A stretch of 64,000 bases of DNA from Lewinellaceae bacterium (GCA_020636375.1 JACJXZ010000004.1:1-64000), one strand, 5' to 3'; counted from the first letter of the stretch, positions 26,147 through 35,982 are shown. Made by a program: numbers and translations. The notes: a model not told the origin generated them from the letters alone.

Positions 26147-26318
26147 GAGGGCACTCCGGAAACCCCGGAAAAGGAGTGAAGGAGTGACTTAGCGAATGAG
26201 TGAATAGAATCAGCTATGCAATAAAGTTTGATTTTAAAAACAATACATATTTTATATTAATTCACTCATTCAGTCCCTCACTCATCCGCTCATTTGGGGG
26301 ACTTTCCGGAGCGCCCTC
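26147..26318. repeat. Palindromic element family B, long copy
   Basis: Outer arms GAGGGCACTCCGGAAACCCC (about 26147-26167) and the complementary GGACTTTCCGGAGCGCCCTC (about 26299-26318) enclose a second pair of arms built from GAATGAGTGAAT/ATTCACTCATTC. Family B recurs at about 41316-41374. Both copies have GTGTAT-type words on each flank. The 538-base gap 26054-26591 contains no gene that I can support. Confidence 0.65.
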
Positions 26319-26591
26319 ATAGGTGTATGGGTGTGGGGAGAAGGCGGGCTTTGACTTTTTACACCTTTACGGCACTGTTCAAAAAACTGTGTTGCTTCAA
26401 TCACAAATAGCTGATTGTCAGGAATGCCCTTGAGCCGGCCCCGCTGGTTTCCAGTACTTGTTGCCCTCCCTTCTCTTCTCTTTTTACGGGCACTTTTAAA
26501 AAAAATCCTTCTCAAAAAAGAGTACCGAAGCCAACTTCAACCCTACAAAGGGGAAAGAAACTGGATTATTAATCACTAAAAAATCACCATC

Positions 26592-27878
26592 ATGCAATGC
26601 TTTAAGCTATTCCTGATTTGGCTGGTTGCGCTTTCTGCCGGTCCTGCTTTTTCTCAGCCTTTCGGGCCCAGCCCTTACTCCAAAGTTCGTCCGGAATTGC
26701 CGGAACCCGATAAAGGATCCGGCTATTACAAAAGGAATGCCAACCGGGCGCACAAGGATGGAGATCTCCGGAAATCCGCCCTTTACGCCCTGGCCTGGCT
26801 CGAATCGGAGGACAGGGACAGGCGGAAAAGCAAGGCGCAGGAATACCTGAGCGAAGTCCTGCCCCTTGCTTTGTCAAAAAGTGAAGAGGAACTGGAGGGT
26901 ATGCACACCGAGACGGCGGAATTTAAGGGTGAGCCGACGGTCAACACGTTGCGCCTGGCCAAGCGGGCCTATCTGGAGTTGATAGAAATCCAAAAACGGC
27001 ACGGCAACCTGCCTGCAGAATGGAAGGCCGGAGGCGCTCAATTTCCCGCCGATTACCCAAAGCGCCTGGAATCCGTCAGCCAGCGCCTGGACTCGGCAAT
27101 CGCCCAGGTGGCGGAAGGGTTCTACCAGGAGGCTATGAAACTTTCCGGACAAGGGCCCTCCAGGAGGGCAGAATTCCTGGAAGTTGCCAGGATGTTGAAA
27201 CGGTGCCGGAATTACCTGCCGAATTACAAAGATGCCGAAAGCCGGTATGAAGAAGTCCGGGAAAAGGCCACCATCCGCCTGGCGTTTTCGGACATTCGGA
27301 ACAATTCCGGTTATCAGGGGCTGTTTACCACCAAAATGCGGGAGATGACCTACGAGGAACTGAAGAAAAAACTGGAGGCCAGCAGCCTGGACTTTTTTGA
27401 ATTGGCGCAGTTGGAACATTCGGAGTCCCCGGATAAATTCAATGTGCGTTACGAACTGGAGATCCTGGCCATTAAGGTGAAAAAAGAGAAAGACGAACCT
27501 CTGGAAAAAAAGCGCGAGAAAACGGTCGGGGATGAAAAGAACAAAAGGACGATAACCGGTTATTACGTTACCCACAGCAAAAAGGCAGTCGTTCAGATAG
27601 AGGCCAAATACCGCCTGGTCGATACGGAAACCAACGAAGTCCTGGCAGCTGATGCACTGCTTTCCGGGCCGATCACCGCCTGGAGCCATAGATGGTACAC
27701 CTGCAAAGGCAACTGTGACGCCCTGAAGGACGGGGAGCGAAAGAATACGGAGAAGTACAATAAAGACACTCCCTATCCCGGCGACCCGGAACTGGTGCAG
27801 TTAGCCGTCCACGATATATACTTGCACAGGGCTTTGGCAGAAAAGGTGCTGCCGGTGGCCCTGGCGCATGGGCGATGA
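26592..27878 (+). CDS. Exported protein of unknown function
   Basis: A 428-residue protein that I do not recognise. Residues 1-21 form a signal peptide (ending PAFSQ). The middle (about 60-250) is highly helical and charged, with TPR-like spacing (YYKRNANRAHKDGDLRKSALYALAWL). The C-terminal part (about 270-420) is mixed and mentions no known catalytic motif. A periplasmic helical-repeat scaffold is a reasonable guess. The ATG at 26592 has an A-rich leader and is followed directly by the signal peptide. A strong hairpin terminator lies 45 bases after the stop, so it is probably transcribed alone. Confidence 0.7.
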   Translation: MQCFKLFLIWLVALSAGPAFSQPFGPSPYSKVRPELPEPDKGSGYYKRNANRAHKDGDLRKSALYALAWLESEDRDRRKSKAQEYLSEVLPLALSKSEEELEGMHTETAEFKGEPTVNTLRLAKRAYLELIEIQKRHGNLPAEWKAGGAQFPADYPKRLESVSQRLDSAIAQVAEGFYQEAMKLSGQGPSRRAEFLEVARMLKRCRNYLPNYKDAESRYEEVREKATIRLAFSDIRNNSGYQGLFTTKMREMTYEELKKKLEASSLDFFELAQLEHSESPDKFNVRYELEILAIKVKKEKDEPLEKKREKTVGDEKNKRTITGYYVTHSKKAVVQIEAKYRLVDTETNEVLAADALLSGPITAWSHRWYTCKGNCDALKDGERKNTEKYNKDTPYPGDPELVQLAVHDIYLHRALAEKVLPVALAHGR

Positions 27879-27922
27879 AGGCTTGGCGCCGTTGCCTGAC
27901 AAAAAAAGCGCCCGGCTTGCAG

Positions 27923-27963
27923 CCGCAGGGAGCCCGCAGCGCTCCCTGCGGTTAATTTTTTTT
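27923..27963 (+). terminator. Rho-independent terminator
   Basis: The stem CCGCAGGGAGC/GCTCCCTGCGG (11 base pairs, 7-base loop) is followed by TTAATTTTTTTT. It lies 45 bases after the stop of the 428-residue exported protein gene. Confidence 0.8.
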
Positions 27964-28082
27964 AATAGAATTCTGTTGAAAAAAATAAAAATCCCTTCCC
28001 CGGTTTTGAGTATGGCCTGAAAAAATCCTGAACTAAGGGTTGTATTAACTAACCAACATACTGTTTAACAAAACTAACAACC

Positions 28083-29120
28083 ATGAAACGCACCAGCATC
28101 CTTTTGGCGTTGAGCCTGGCCTTTGCCTTTTCCGCATCCGCCACCATCCTGCGGGTGAACAACACGCCGGGCAGCGATGCCCCGTACGACAACTTCACCA
28201 CCGCCCATGCCTCCGCTGTTCCGGGCGATACTATCCAGATCGAAGGGTCGAACACTCCCTACGGAGAACTCACCATCACCAAGCGGCTGGTGGTCATCGG
28301 ACCGGGATATTTCCTGAACGAAAACCCCAACACGCCGGTAAGCCTGCCCGCCACCACTGCCAATATCAATTTGGACCGTACTAACGCCAACGATCCTTTC
28401 TCGGGAGCTTCCGGCACGGAGATCATGGGCCTGAGGGTGAGGCAAACCTCCGCTTCCCGGGTCAATGTGCGGGTAAGCAACGTATCCATCTCTAAATGCG
28501 AGATTGATGATTACGTTTATATCCAGGATCTGGACGGCATCGTTTCCGGCGTTCAGGTTTTTCAGAATTTCTTTTATGGTACGGGCCTAAACTGGGTACC
28601 CGCCAGCGACGGCCTCACCAATTTCAATTTCTCCAACAACATCGTCCTGGGCCCCTTCAGCGTCCCCGACAACTCCACCGGCGGCATATACCACAACGTG
28701 TTCCTCGGCAACGGCTTCAACGCCGAACTTTTTGCCGGAGAGATCCGCAGCAACATCGCGACAACCACCAATACCAACAACTTCAACGTGTCTACCTCCG
28801 GAAACGGGCAGGTTTCCCACAATACTGCCGCCAACGGGCAGTTCGGCGCCAGCAATGGCAATAATGTCGCTTCTCCGGACGATATCTTCGCCGGGCCAAA
28901 CGGCAACAGCACCGACGGACAATACCAACTGCTGCCCGGCGCAACCGCCGTACGGAACAATGCGCACGATGGAACGGACCGCGGCGCCTTCGGCGGGAGC
29001 CGCCCGTACAGCCTCTCCGGTTTGGGCAATATCCCCGCCATCGTATACCTGGAAGTGCCCGCCAGCGGGACGGCTTCCCAGCCGTTTACGGTAACGATCC
29101 GCGCGGTGTCGGGTAACTGA
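28083..29120 (+). CDS. Exported right-handed beta-helix protein
   Basis: A 345-residue protein with a signal peptide (MKRTSILLALSLAFAFSASA). The TILRVNN-PGSDAPYDNFTTA opening and the following turns, rich in N, G, V and I, with NFSNNIVLG and HNVFLGNGF, are typical of parallel beta-helix repeat proteins. Such folds occur in polysaccharide lyases, adhesins and nutrient-binding surface proteins; no catalytic residues are recognisable. It lacks a T9SS sorting domain. The next gene, a T9SS-sorted protein, starts 88 bases later on the same strand, so the two may be cotranscribed. Confidence 0.7.
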   Translation: MKRTSILLALSLAFAFSASATILRVNNTPGSDAPYDNFTTAHASAVPGDTIQIEGSNTPYGELTITKRLVVIGPGYFLNENPNTPVSLPATTANINLDRTNANDPFSGASGTEIMGLRVRQTSASRVNVRVSNVSISKCEIDDYVYIQDLDGIVSGVQVFQNFFYGTGLNWVPASDGLTNFNFSNNIVLGPFSVPDNSTGGIYHNVFLGNGFNAELFAGEIRSNIATTTNTNNFNVSTSGNGQVSHNTAANGQFGASNGNNVASPDDIFAGPNGNSTDGQYQLLPGATAVRNNAHDGTDRGAFGGSRPYSLSGLGNIPAIVYLEVPASGTASQPFTVTIRAVSGN

Positions 29121-29121
29121 A

Positions 29122-29160
29122 TGCTGTTCGCTGTTTGCTGTTCGCTGTTTGCTGTTTGCG
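29122..29160. repeat. CTGTTTG/CTGTTCG heptamer tandem repeat
   Basis: About five copies of a seven-base unit, alternating GCTGTTC and GCTGTTT, start right after the stop codon of the beta-helix gene. Similar short-word arrays are common in the gaps of this window. Confidence 0.7.
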
Positions 29161-29208
29161 GATGCCGAACTTCGTTCAATTTTTCTTTTCATCCAAACCA
29201 ACCAAATC

Positions 29209-30210
29209 ATGAAACCTCTGATATTTGTGTTGCTGACAATATGGTCAGGCCGCCTCCTGGCCCAGCCTCCGGTTGCTTATGCCGAATGGTTTGTCGGGCC
29301 GGATCCCGGCTACGGGCAGGCTACGTCGTTTACGGGCTTCAGCCCGGATACACTGATCGAAGCCAGCGCTCAGCTCAACCTGAGCAATGTTTCGCCCGGC
29401 CTGCACCACTGTTATTTCCGGGTAAAGGACAGCGACGGGCGCTGGTCCCAAACCCTCTCCCGCCCCTTTTTCGTTTTTCCGGCCGAAGCGCCTCCGGCGG
29501 TGGTGCGCCTGGAGTGGTTTTGGGATGTGGACCCCGGCTACGGGCAGGCCAACCCGGTGGCCATAATGCCCGGGGATCCGGTTGAGGCCACCTGGGCGGT
29601 CGACCTGGCCGGCCTGCCGCCGGGCATCCACAACCTGTACGCGCGGATGCAGGATGCCGACGGTGCCTGGAGCCCTACATCCCACAGCAGCACAGTCATC
29701 CACGCCGAGCCGGATGCCCGGATCGAAAAAATAGAATATTCTTATCAGGACGCTTCGGGCCCGGCGGCGTCTTTCACTTACGCCCTTGCTCAGCCCCGGC
29801 ATTATGTCGACCTCGGCTTCGACCCGGTGACGGACAGCCTGGCAACCAGCGGCGGCTACGAGCTATGCCTGGCGGTGGTGCGCACCGATGGCGCCCGGAG
29901 CTTTGAACGGTGCAGCTCTTTTTCCTGGACGGCGCCGGTCGGGGTGGGGGAGCGGGCCTCCCCGGTTGCCTTCGAGGTGTTTCCGAACCCGAACGACGGG
30001 AATTTTCGCCTCCGCCTGCCGGAAGAAAGGAAGGCGCCGGCTTACCTCAGCCTGGCCGATGCGCAGGGCAGGCGCGTCTTTTTTCAGGAGGTCCGGCCCG
30101 AAGATGCCTCCGCCCTTTACGTGAACCTGGGGCAAGCGGAAGGGGGGATATATTTCGCCATTCTGGAGATGGGGAATTCGGTTGGAGTGAAGAAGGTAGT
30201 GGTGCGGTGA
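29209..30210 (+). CDS. T9SS type A sorted surface protein with repeated beta modules
   Basis: A 333-residue exported protein with a signal peptide (ending LLAQ) and two copies of a module that begins EWFVGPDPGYGQA and EWFWDVDPGYGQA (about residues 23 and 102). This module is seen in Bacteroidota surface proteins of unknown function. A type A T9SS sorting domain (about 255-333) carries FEVFPNPNDGNFRLRL and ends in GVKKVVVR, so the protein should cross the outer membrane and be anchored or released at the surface. The ATG at 29209 fits the signal peptide. Ligand unknown. Confidence 0.82.
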   Translation: MKPLIFVLLTIWSGRLLAQPPVAYAEWFVGPDPGYGQATSFTGFSPDTLIEASAQLNLSNVSPGLHHCYFRVKDSDGRWSQTLSRPFFVFPAEAPPAVVRLEWFWDVDPGYGQANPVAIMPGDPVEATWAVDLAGLPPGIHNLYARMQDADGAWSPTSHSSTVIHAEPDARIEKIEYSYQDASGPAASFTYALAQPRHYVDLGFDPVTDSLATSGGYELCLAVVRTDGARSFERCSSFSWTAPVGVGERASPVAFEVFPNPNDGNFRLRLPEERKAPAYLSLADAQGRRVFFQEVRPEDASALYVNLGQAEGGIYFAILEMGNSVGVKKVVVR

Positions 30211-30217
30211 GGTGTTT

Positions 30218-30255
30218 ACTCATAGTATGGCTTTGATTGAAGCCATACTATGAGT
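30218..30255. repeat. 16-base perfect hairpin
   Basis: ACTCATAGTATGGCTT (30218-30233) pairs perfectly with 30240-30255 across a 6-base loop, 8 bases after the stop of the T9SS protein gene. It has no T-run and may slow or end transcription, or be a small palindromic element. Confidence 0.7.
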
Positions 30256-30427
30256 ATGTTTCCACAAAAGAAATCGGTCTTTCTCTGTTTCCAATGCAAG
30301 CACAGAAGAGCAGAAGGCTGTTCAATATATTGAATTCTATTGGAAATTGAAAATTCTCTGATTTGAATAGGGTACAATATAACCGCCCTCGGCCCCCGCC
30401 CCTGCCAACAATATAACAATCGCCCCC

Positions 30428-31165
30428 TCACTCCATCTTCCCCAGCAACTCCCTGGCCTGCCCGTACCGGTCGCTCCCCTCCGGGATTTGCAGGAGATAC
30501 TTCCGGGCGCGGTCCCGGTCGTCCTGCCGGAGGGTGGCCAGGGCCAGATACCACAGCCCTTCGTTTTTGTAGGCGGAATCGCCATCGGACAGTTCCCGGA
30601 AAATGCTCTCCGCCCGGCCGTACTGGCTGGTTTCCAGGTAGCAGATGCCCAGGAAGTAACGGGCTTCCGCGTTATCAGGCTTGTTTTGCAGGTAGCTTTC
30701 CAGGGCGGTGGCAGCGGCAGCATAATCTCCGGTATTGAAGGCATGCTCTGCCTGTGAGAGGTTGTCGGCGCTGCTGCTCATCTGGGTGAAGGCGGCCACG
30801 GGGTGGGTGGCGTAGCGTTCGTAGAGGGAAGATTGCCAGGGTGCCCAGACCAGCAGGATGACGGCGGCGGCGGCGGCAATGGCCAGTGCAATCGTGCGGC
30901 GGAGGGTGACGATGCGCCCCTTCGGCTCACTTTTTTTTTCTTCCCGAAAGAATTCGGAGCTGATGGATTGCAATTGGGCCGCCAGGGCTTCCTCTTTTTC
31001 GCGGTTTCGGAAGTGCTGCCGCAGGTGGGCTTCTGCCGTTTTGTGGAGGGATACTTCTTTTTGCAGGCCTTTGTCCTGCTGCAGGCGCTGTTCAAAATCC
31101 CGGAGTTCCTGGCCGGACAGTTCGCCGCTGATGTATTGTTCTATGATGATGTCAATGTTTTCCAT
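30428..31165 (-). CDS. Putative anti-sigma factor with TPR periplasmic domain
   Basis: A 245-residue protein. The N-terminal MENIDIIIEQYISGELSGQELRDFEQRL is typical of the cytoplasmic anti-sigma (zinc-less) domain in Bacteroidota. A single membrane helix lies at about 90-108 (TIALAIAAAAAVILLVWAPW). The periplasmic part (about 135-245) has TPR units (AEHAFNTGDYAAAATALESYL and following). The gene follows the sigma factor gene by 9 bases, so the pair is an operon. By analogy it should hold the sigma factor at the membrane until a periplasmic signal releases it. The inference rests on architecture and position. Confidence 0.75.
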   Translation of the reverse strand: MENIDIIIEQYISGELSGQELRDFEQRLQQDKGLQKEVSLHKTAEAHLRQHFRNREKEEALAAQLQSISSEFFREEKKSEPKGRIVTLRRTIALAIAAAAAVILLVWAPWQSSLYERYATHPVAAFTQMSSSADNLSQAEHAFNTGDYAAAATALESYLQNKPDNAEARYFLGICYLETSQYGRAESIFRELSDGDSAYKNEGLWYLALATLRQDDRDRARKYLLQIPEGSDRYGQARELLGKME

Positions 31166-31174
31166 AGGGAGTAG

Positions 31175-31768
31175 TTAATCGTTTAGAAGGTCATCATAAT
31201 CCGGATCCTGCCGGGCCAGCTCTCTAAGCTTGGCCATGCATTCAGATTTGCGCTTGCGGATGTAGGCGTAAGTCATATTCAGCAGCTCGGCCGCCTTTTT
31301 CATATCGCCTTCTTCCCAGCTGGTTTGCAAAACGTTCCGGCAATTTTCTGATAGTTGCCCGAAGCAACGTAAGAAGATCTCCCGTTTTTTGTCTTCCAGG
31401 GCCCATTCGTCTAATTTATCGGGGCCTTCGTCGGTTGCTTCGTATTCATATCCTTCCGGCATTTCGTATGTTACCCCCGACCGCTTCCTTCTGTTTAATT
31501 CATCTATCCATTTTCTTCTCAGAATGCGCATCAGGTAGCCGCCAAAGGCGCCGGTGAGGGTGAAATCCTCCCGGCAGGCATTCCGGTAAACGATGACCAG
31601 TACCTTATTAAAGATGTCCTCGGCATCCTGAAGGTTGCCGCTGTTGGCCAGGACGTACCGTTTGGCCTGCTCGCCGAAAGTGCGGTAGATTTCCCGGATC
31701 GCTTTGGAATCTCCCGAGCATAATCCGTCCAGGTAGTGCTGATCAGGGTGTGGTTTCTCTGAACTCAT
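31175..31768 (-). CDS. Sigma-70 family (ECF-like) RNA polymerase sigma factor
   Basis: A 197-residue sigma factor with region 2 (LQDAEDIFNKVLVIVYRN and GYLMRILRRKWIDELNRRKR, about 50-100) and region 4 with a helix-turn-helix (MKKAAELLNMTYAYIRKRKSECMAKL, about 155-180). There is no region 1 or 3, as expected for the ECF class. An ATG at 31768 (MSSEKPH) is preferred to an upstream in-frame start that lacks similarity. It is followed by its putative anti-sigma factor and diverges from the T9SS surface-protein operon starting at 31912. Control of that operon is plausible but inferred from position only. Confidence 0.87.
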   Translation of the reverse strand: MSSEKPHPDQHYLDGLCSGDSKAIREIYRTFGEQAKRYVLANSGNLQDAEDIFNKVLVIVYRNACREDFTLTGAFGGYLMRILRRKWIDELNRRKRSGVTYEMPEGYEYEATDEGPDKLDEWALEDKKREIFLRCFGQLSENCRNVLQTSWEEGDMKKAAELLNMTYAYIRKRKSECMAKLRELARQDPDYDDLLND

Positions 31769-31911
31769 AGTGGTTGTTGGCGTGTGTTGGGGTAAAAATA
31801 AAATTTTTCCCCAAGCAATATTTCCCGGAAAAGGTAACAATTAAAATCCAGATTGATAAGGGTACAAATACACAGCCCCTGTATACTTCAATTAACCAAA
31901 ATGAAAGCAAT

Positions 31912-34900
31912 ATGAAAAAGAAGACGTTTTTACTGTTTTTCCTGCCTTTATTTTCCGGCCTATGCCATTTTCCCGCCGGTGCCCAACCTCTGCAGGACGG
32001 GCAGGCCGTCGTGACCTATTATACGAATACGGCCACCGGCGACGTGGCCAGCCTGATCGACGTGCGGGCCAATGCCCAGGCCTGTCCGGGCGAAAACTGG
32101 TCCGACGACCCCCTGAATTGCGACAACAATGTGCCAATAGACCACCCCTCCAACTGGAACCGCCGGCGGATGGGCCAGGTATTCGGCATCGCTTTCGACG
32201 GCAGTTACAACGTCTTTTTTGCCGCCACCAATATCTACTGCCTGGACTTTTCCTATCCGGTCAGCAACTGCGACGATTTTGGCCCGGCGGGGGCGGGCGG
32301 GGTCTACAAGGCGGAACAGTCCAATGTCAATCTGGTGCATGATTTTCTGCAGACAGCGCCCGTGGCAGGCGGCAGCTTCATCAATACCGATTCCCTGCCC
32401 AATACGGGTGCCGGCCTGGGCAATATCGCCTACGACCGCTGGAATGATCAGTTTTTCATCACCAACCTGGAGGACGGGAAGATATACCGCGTAAAAGAAC
32501 TGGCCGCCCACCAGGGAACCGTACAGAGCGCCTATGACCCCTTTCTGCCCGACGATGGCATCGCCGGCATGGCCCCGCTCGGAGAACGCCTCTGGGCGGT
32601 GGGCGTGTTGCAGGACGAAGGCGGGGCCGTACGGGTTTACTTCAGCCGCCAGCGGCCTTCTGCGAAGAGCGAAATATGGTCCGTCGCCCTCGACGGCGCC
32701 GGCGAGTTCGCCGGCCCGGGCGTGGAAACCCTGGAGATCACCTGCCCGAACAACCAAAAGGTTACCGATATCGCCTTTTCCTCCGCCGGCAATATGATGA
32801 TCACCGAGCGCGGCAACCCGCACAACGCCCACACCTATGAATACATCGGAACCCACCAGGCCTGGTCGGCGCCCCGGGAATTTTTCGTGGGCAGCTACGG
32901 TGCCAACGTCAACTCCGCCGGAGGGCTGGACTACGGCTACCGGGAGGCGGAACAGGCCCGCTGGCTTTGCGACAGCCTGGTTTGGGTATCGGGTAACGCC
33001 TTGAAATTCAACGACCAGAATCACGATGGCGATAATACCTATGTTTATGGCATGACCGGCCTGCCAGCCTCCGGCAACTCCCAGAACTCTGCCAATTCCG
33101 ATTATGTAAAGCCCTCCAGCATTTACGTCGATTACGATGAAAACCTGGGTTCTTCCTCTGTCAAAGGATCGATGGGCGACGTGGAGATCGCCCGGGAAGC
33201 CTGCCGGCAGCCCCGCTTGTGCGGGGCCATCGGGGCCAATGCCAAAGAGGCGGAAGGAGACACCCCGGAAGGCGAATGCTGCTGGGATATCGTCCTGAAC
33301 AACGAATTCGCTCCCGGTTATTTTACGGCCATTCAGATCAAGGCGCTCGATAATGCCCAGCTCACTTATGCGACGGGCTGGAACATTATGGGTTTCTCGG
33401 CCTCCGAAGTGGTCATGGCGCCGCCGGGCGGCCAAGGGATTCCTTATGGTACTGTCGACGGTTTTGCCCGCATCTGTATCACCGGGGAGGGCAACGCTTC
33501 CGAACACATCGCCATCAACTGGCTGGGCCCCTGGCCGGATAGCGCTGCCGTCCTCTGCAGCGACACCCTCGACGTCAGCTGTCCGGGGGGCGAACCGATG
33601 TGCCTGGAGGTGATTGACCATGAGGCCTACTGCAAAGATGGCAAAGTGAGCCTGGATTTCAACTTTCTCAACAACAGCTCCTTCGACGTGCGGGCGTTTG
33701 TGATCAGCCCGGTGGATACCGGAATCCAGCTCTCCCGGCAGTACTTTGAAGTCAATCCGCCGCTGCAGCCCACTCAGTTGTCCGGGATGTATACGGTCGG
33801 CCTGTTCGGCAACCTGGTGCCCGGCGATACGGTTTGCCTGAAGCTCACCGGCCATGATGAACTCATCGACCCGGAGATTGGCCTCTTCCCGACGGCTTGC
33901 TGCACCGACTCAGTTAACCTGTTCTGCTTCGTCGTGCCCGGATGCGACCCCTGCGAGGCGGTGAAAACGTCCGCCCGGTACGTGGGCGCCGACGGCTGCT
34001 GCTGGAGCATTAGCATCGACAACCAGTACCTGGGCGATTACTTCGCCGGCATTCAGTTCGAAGGGCTGAACGGTGTGCAAATCTCCTACTTGTCCAGCTG
34101 GAATATCGTACCTCCCGTCAGCGCCAGCCAGGTCACCGTAGCCCATCCCTACGGCCCGGTTCCCCTTGGCGTTCACGACAGCCTGGCCGAGCTGTGCCTG
34201 TCGGGCTTTTCTTCCGTTCCGCAGGAACTGGCCATTCACTGGCTGGGGCCGGATGGGGGGATCGCCTGTTCGGACACCTTGTCTTTCGACTGCGAAGTCC
34301 CGCCGCCGCCGACTTGCGCAGTTGCCGTCAACGACAGCCTGTACTGTGAAGGCGGTGCCGTCAAATATGCCTTCCACATCCAGAATTCGCCCTTTAATAC
34401 GTTCGACATCTGGTCCTTCAACCTGCTGGCGGCAGATACCGGCATTCAGCTGTCGCAGTATTACTTCGAGCTTTCTTCCGGCCTTAGCCCCGGCAGCGCC
34501 ACCGGCCCCTTCGTCGTCGAACTAAGCGGCGACGGCGTAGAAGCAGGGCAGCCCTTCTGTTTTGCCCTGACAGCACACGACGGCCTGTTCGACCCGGACG
34601 AGGGCCTCTACTTCAGCACCTGCTGTACCGATTCGGTCAATGTACGCTGCCTGCCCATTCCCGATTGCGGCGATTGCTGCGCGGATTGCTGCAACGCCTC
34701 CGCTTTGGAGGTCATCCCCGGTTTTTCGCCCAACGGCGACGGCACCAATGACCTGTTCGAGATCGGAGGGCTGGAAAAATGCAGCGGCGTCCTCCTTACC
34801 GTTTTTAACCGCTGGGGGGATGTCGTCTTTGAAATGGATAACTACGATAACACCTGGAACGGCACCGGCCCAGGCGGCAATCCCCTGCCGGAGGGTACCT

Positions 34901-34968
34901 ACTTCTATATTCTGGAAGTGGCGTCGAATGGCTCGATGAGCAACGGGTATATTGTATTGAAAAGATAG
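31912..34968 (+). CDS. Large secreted surface protein with T9SS type B (gliding-type) C-terminal domain
   Basis: A 1018-residue exported protein. After the signal peptide (ending FPAGAQ) comes a propeller-like region (about 40-430) with repeated FGIAFDGSYNVFFA-type strands. Two related cysteine-rich modules follow: CCWDIVLNN... (from about 455) and CCWSISIDN... (from about 692), each ending in a SDTL-C segment. The C-terminal 90 residues are a CHU_C/type B sorting domain: GFSPNGDGTNDLF, VFNRWGDVVFEMDNYDNTWNG and a final YIVLKR. Type B cargo such as SprB needs a PorP/SprF partner, which is the next gene. It is probably a surface adhesin or a matrix protein. Confidence 0.87.
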   Translation: MKKKTFLLFFLPLFSGLCHFPAGAQPLQDGQAVVTYYTNTATGDVASLIDVRANAQACPGENWSDDPLNCDNNVPIDHPSNWNRRRMGQVFGIAFDGSYNVFFAATNIYCLDFSYPVSNCDDFGPAGAGGVYKAEQSNVNLVHDFLQTAPVAGGSFINTDSLPNTGAGLGNIAYDRWNDQFFITNLEDGKIYRVKELAAHQGTVQSAYDPFLPDDGIAGMAPLGERLWAVGVLQDEGGAVRVYFSRQRPSAKSEIWSVALDGAGEFAGPGVETLEITCPNNQKVTDIAFSSAGNMMITERGNPHNAHTYEYIGTHQAWSAPREFFVGSYGANVNSAGGLDYGYREAEQARWLCDSLVWVSGNALKFNDQNHDGDNTYVYGMTGLPASGNSQNSANSDYVKPSSIYVDYDENLGSSSVKGSMGDVEIAREACRQPRLCGAIGANAKEAEGDTPEGECCWDIVLNNEFAPGYFTAIQIKALDNAQLTYATGWNIMGFSASEVVMAPPGGQGIPYGTVDGFARICITGEGNASEHIAINWLGPWPDSAAVLCSDTLDVSCPGGEPMCLEVIDHEAYCKDGKVSLDFNFLNNSSFDVRAFVISPVDTGIQLSRQYFEVNPPLQPTQLSGMYTVGLFGNLVPGDTVCLKLTGHDELIDPEIGLFPTACCTDSVNLFCFVVPGCDPCEAVKTSARYVGADGCCWSISIDNQYLGDYFAGIQFEGLNGVQISYLSSWNIVPPVSASQVTVAHPYGPVPLGVHDSLAELCLSGFSSVPQELAIHWLGPDGGIACSDTLSFDCEVPPPPTCAVAVNDSLYCEGGAVKYAFHIQNSPFNTFDIWSFNLLAADTGIQLSQYYFELSSGLSPGSATGPFVVELSGDGVEAGQPFCFALTAHDGLFDPDEGLYFSTCCTDSVNVRCLPIPDCGDCCADCCNASALEVIPGFSPNGDGTNDLFEIGGLEKCSGVLLTVFNRWGDVVFEMDNYDNTWNGTGPGGNPLPEGTYFYILEVASNGSMSNGYIVLKR

Positions 34969-34974
34969 AATCAG

Positions 34975-35046
34975 GCTAAGGCTGAGGTCAAGGCTCGTTC
35001 CCTCAACCTCAGCCTCAACCTTAACCCTCAACCTCAACCTCAAAAA
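34975..35046. repeat. CTCAAC word repeat with inverted partner
   Basis: The gap before the PorP/SprF gene has AGGCTAAGGCTGAGGTCAAGG facing CCTCAACCTCAGCCTCAACC-type words, that is, an imperfect inverted repeat made of six-base words that runs up to the start codon. Confidence 0.6.
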
Positions 35047-35964
35047 ATGAAAGCAATGAAAAAACTAATATTCCTTTTCTGCCTCTTCTGCGCGGCCGGC
35101 AGCCTGGCTGCCCAGCAGGACCCCATGTTCACCAAGTACATGTTCAACTCGCTGATCTACGCCAACCCGGCCTATGCCGGCACCCACGAATACGGCAGCC
35201 TCAGCGTGGGCGGCCGCAAGCAGTGGGCCGGCATCGAGGGTGCCCCGCTAACCTCCATGCTGGCCTTCGAGAACCGGATACTGGACGAGCGGGTGGGCCT
35301 GGGCCTGACCTTCACTTACGACAAGATCGGCATTGACCGCACACTCATTCTGGGAACGAACTATGCCTACCGCATGGAAGTAGGGCGGGGCGAACTCGCC
35401 CTGGGCCTGAGTGCCGGCCTGGTGCATTACCACTCGCGCGTCTCTCTGCTGGGCCCCTGGACGACCGACGACCCCGCTTTTGCCAACGCGGCGGACCCGG
35501 CGGCCATCTTCCAGTTCGGCGCCGGCGTCCAGTACCACGAGCAGGGCTTTTTTGTCGGTTTTGCCGCGCCGAGGATTTACGCCAACGATACCAACAAGCC
35601 CATCGAACTCACCCGCCACTACTACGGGTACGGCGGATACAATTTCGAGCTGCCGGGCTTGGACGTGAGCCTGATCCCGTCGCTCTTCGCCCGGTATGAG
35701 CCCTCGGCCCCTTTTCAGGCAGACATCAACCTGCGGGCGCAGTTCCAGGATGTCTTCTCCGCCGGCGTGACTTACCGCACCGACCAGACTTTTGGCGCCA
35801 TGTTTCAGGTGCAGGTATTGGACAACCTGCTGCTGGGTTATGCCTATGACATTACCACCAGCCAACTGCGCCGGTTTTCCAGCGGCACTCACGAGGTCAC
35901 CGTCGGATACCTGCTGGGGCAGCCTTTCCGCAGCCCGGTGGATACCCCCCGATTCTTTTTCTGA
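35047..35964 (+). CDS. PorP/SprF family T9SS outer membrane protein
   Basis: A 305-residue outer membrane beta-barrel of the PorP/SprF family: signal peptide ending AGSLAAQ, the family opening QDPMFTKYMFNSLIYANPAYAG, the SVGGRKQWAGIEGAP stretch, then alternating strands to a terminal aromatic FFF. SprF of Flavobacterium johnsoniae is needed to secrete the type B cargo SprB, and PorP belongs to the T9SS apparatus. The gene lies between the type B cargo (78 bases upstream) and the OmpA-like lipoprotein (18 bases downstream), the standard trio in Bacteroidota. Confidence 0.93.
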   Translation: MKAMKKLIFLFCLFCAAGSLAAQQDPMFTKYMFNSLIYANPAYAGTHEYGSLSVGGRKQWAGIEGAPLTSMLAFENRILDERVGLGLTFTYDKIGIDRTLILGTNYAYRMEVGRGELALGLSAGLVHYHSRVSLLGPWTTDDPAFANAADPAAIFQFGAGVQYHEQGFFVGFAAPRIYANDTNKPIELTRHYYGYGGYNFELPGLDVSLIPSLFARYEPSAPFQADINLRAQFQDVFSAGVTYRTDQTFGAMFQVQVLDNLLLGYAYDITTSQLRRFSSGTHEVTVGYLLGQPFRSPVDTPRFFF

Positions 35965-35982
35965 ATTCCAAAAAAAAGAACC

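Noticed and set aside
26282..26515. 77-residue minus-strand frame near family B element
   Set aside because: It covers repeat arms and has an artefactual N-terminus; no support.
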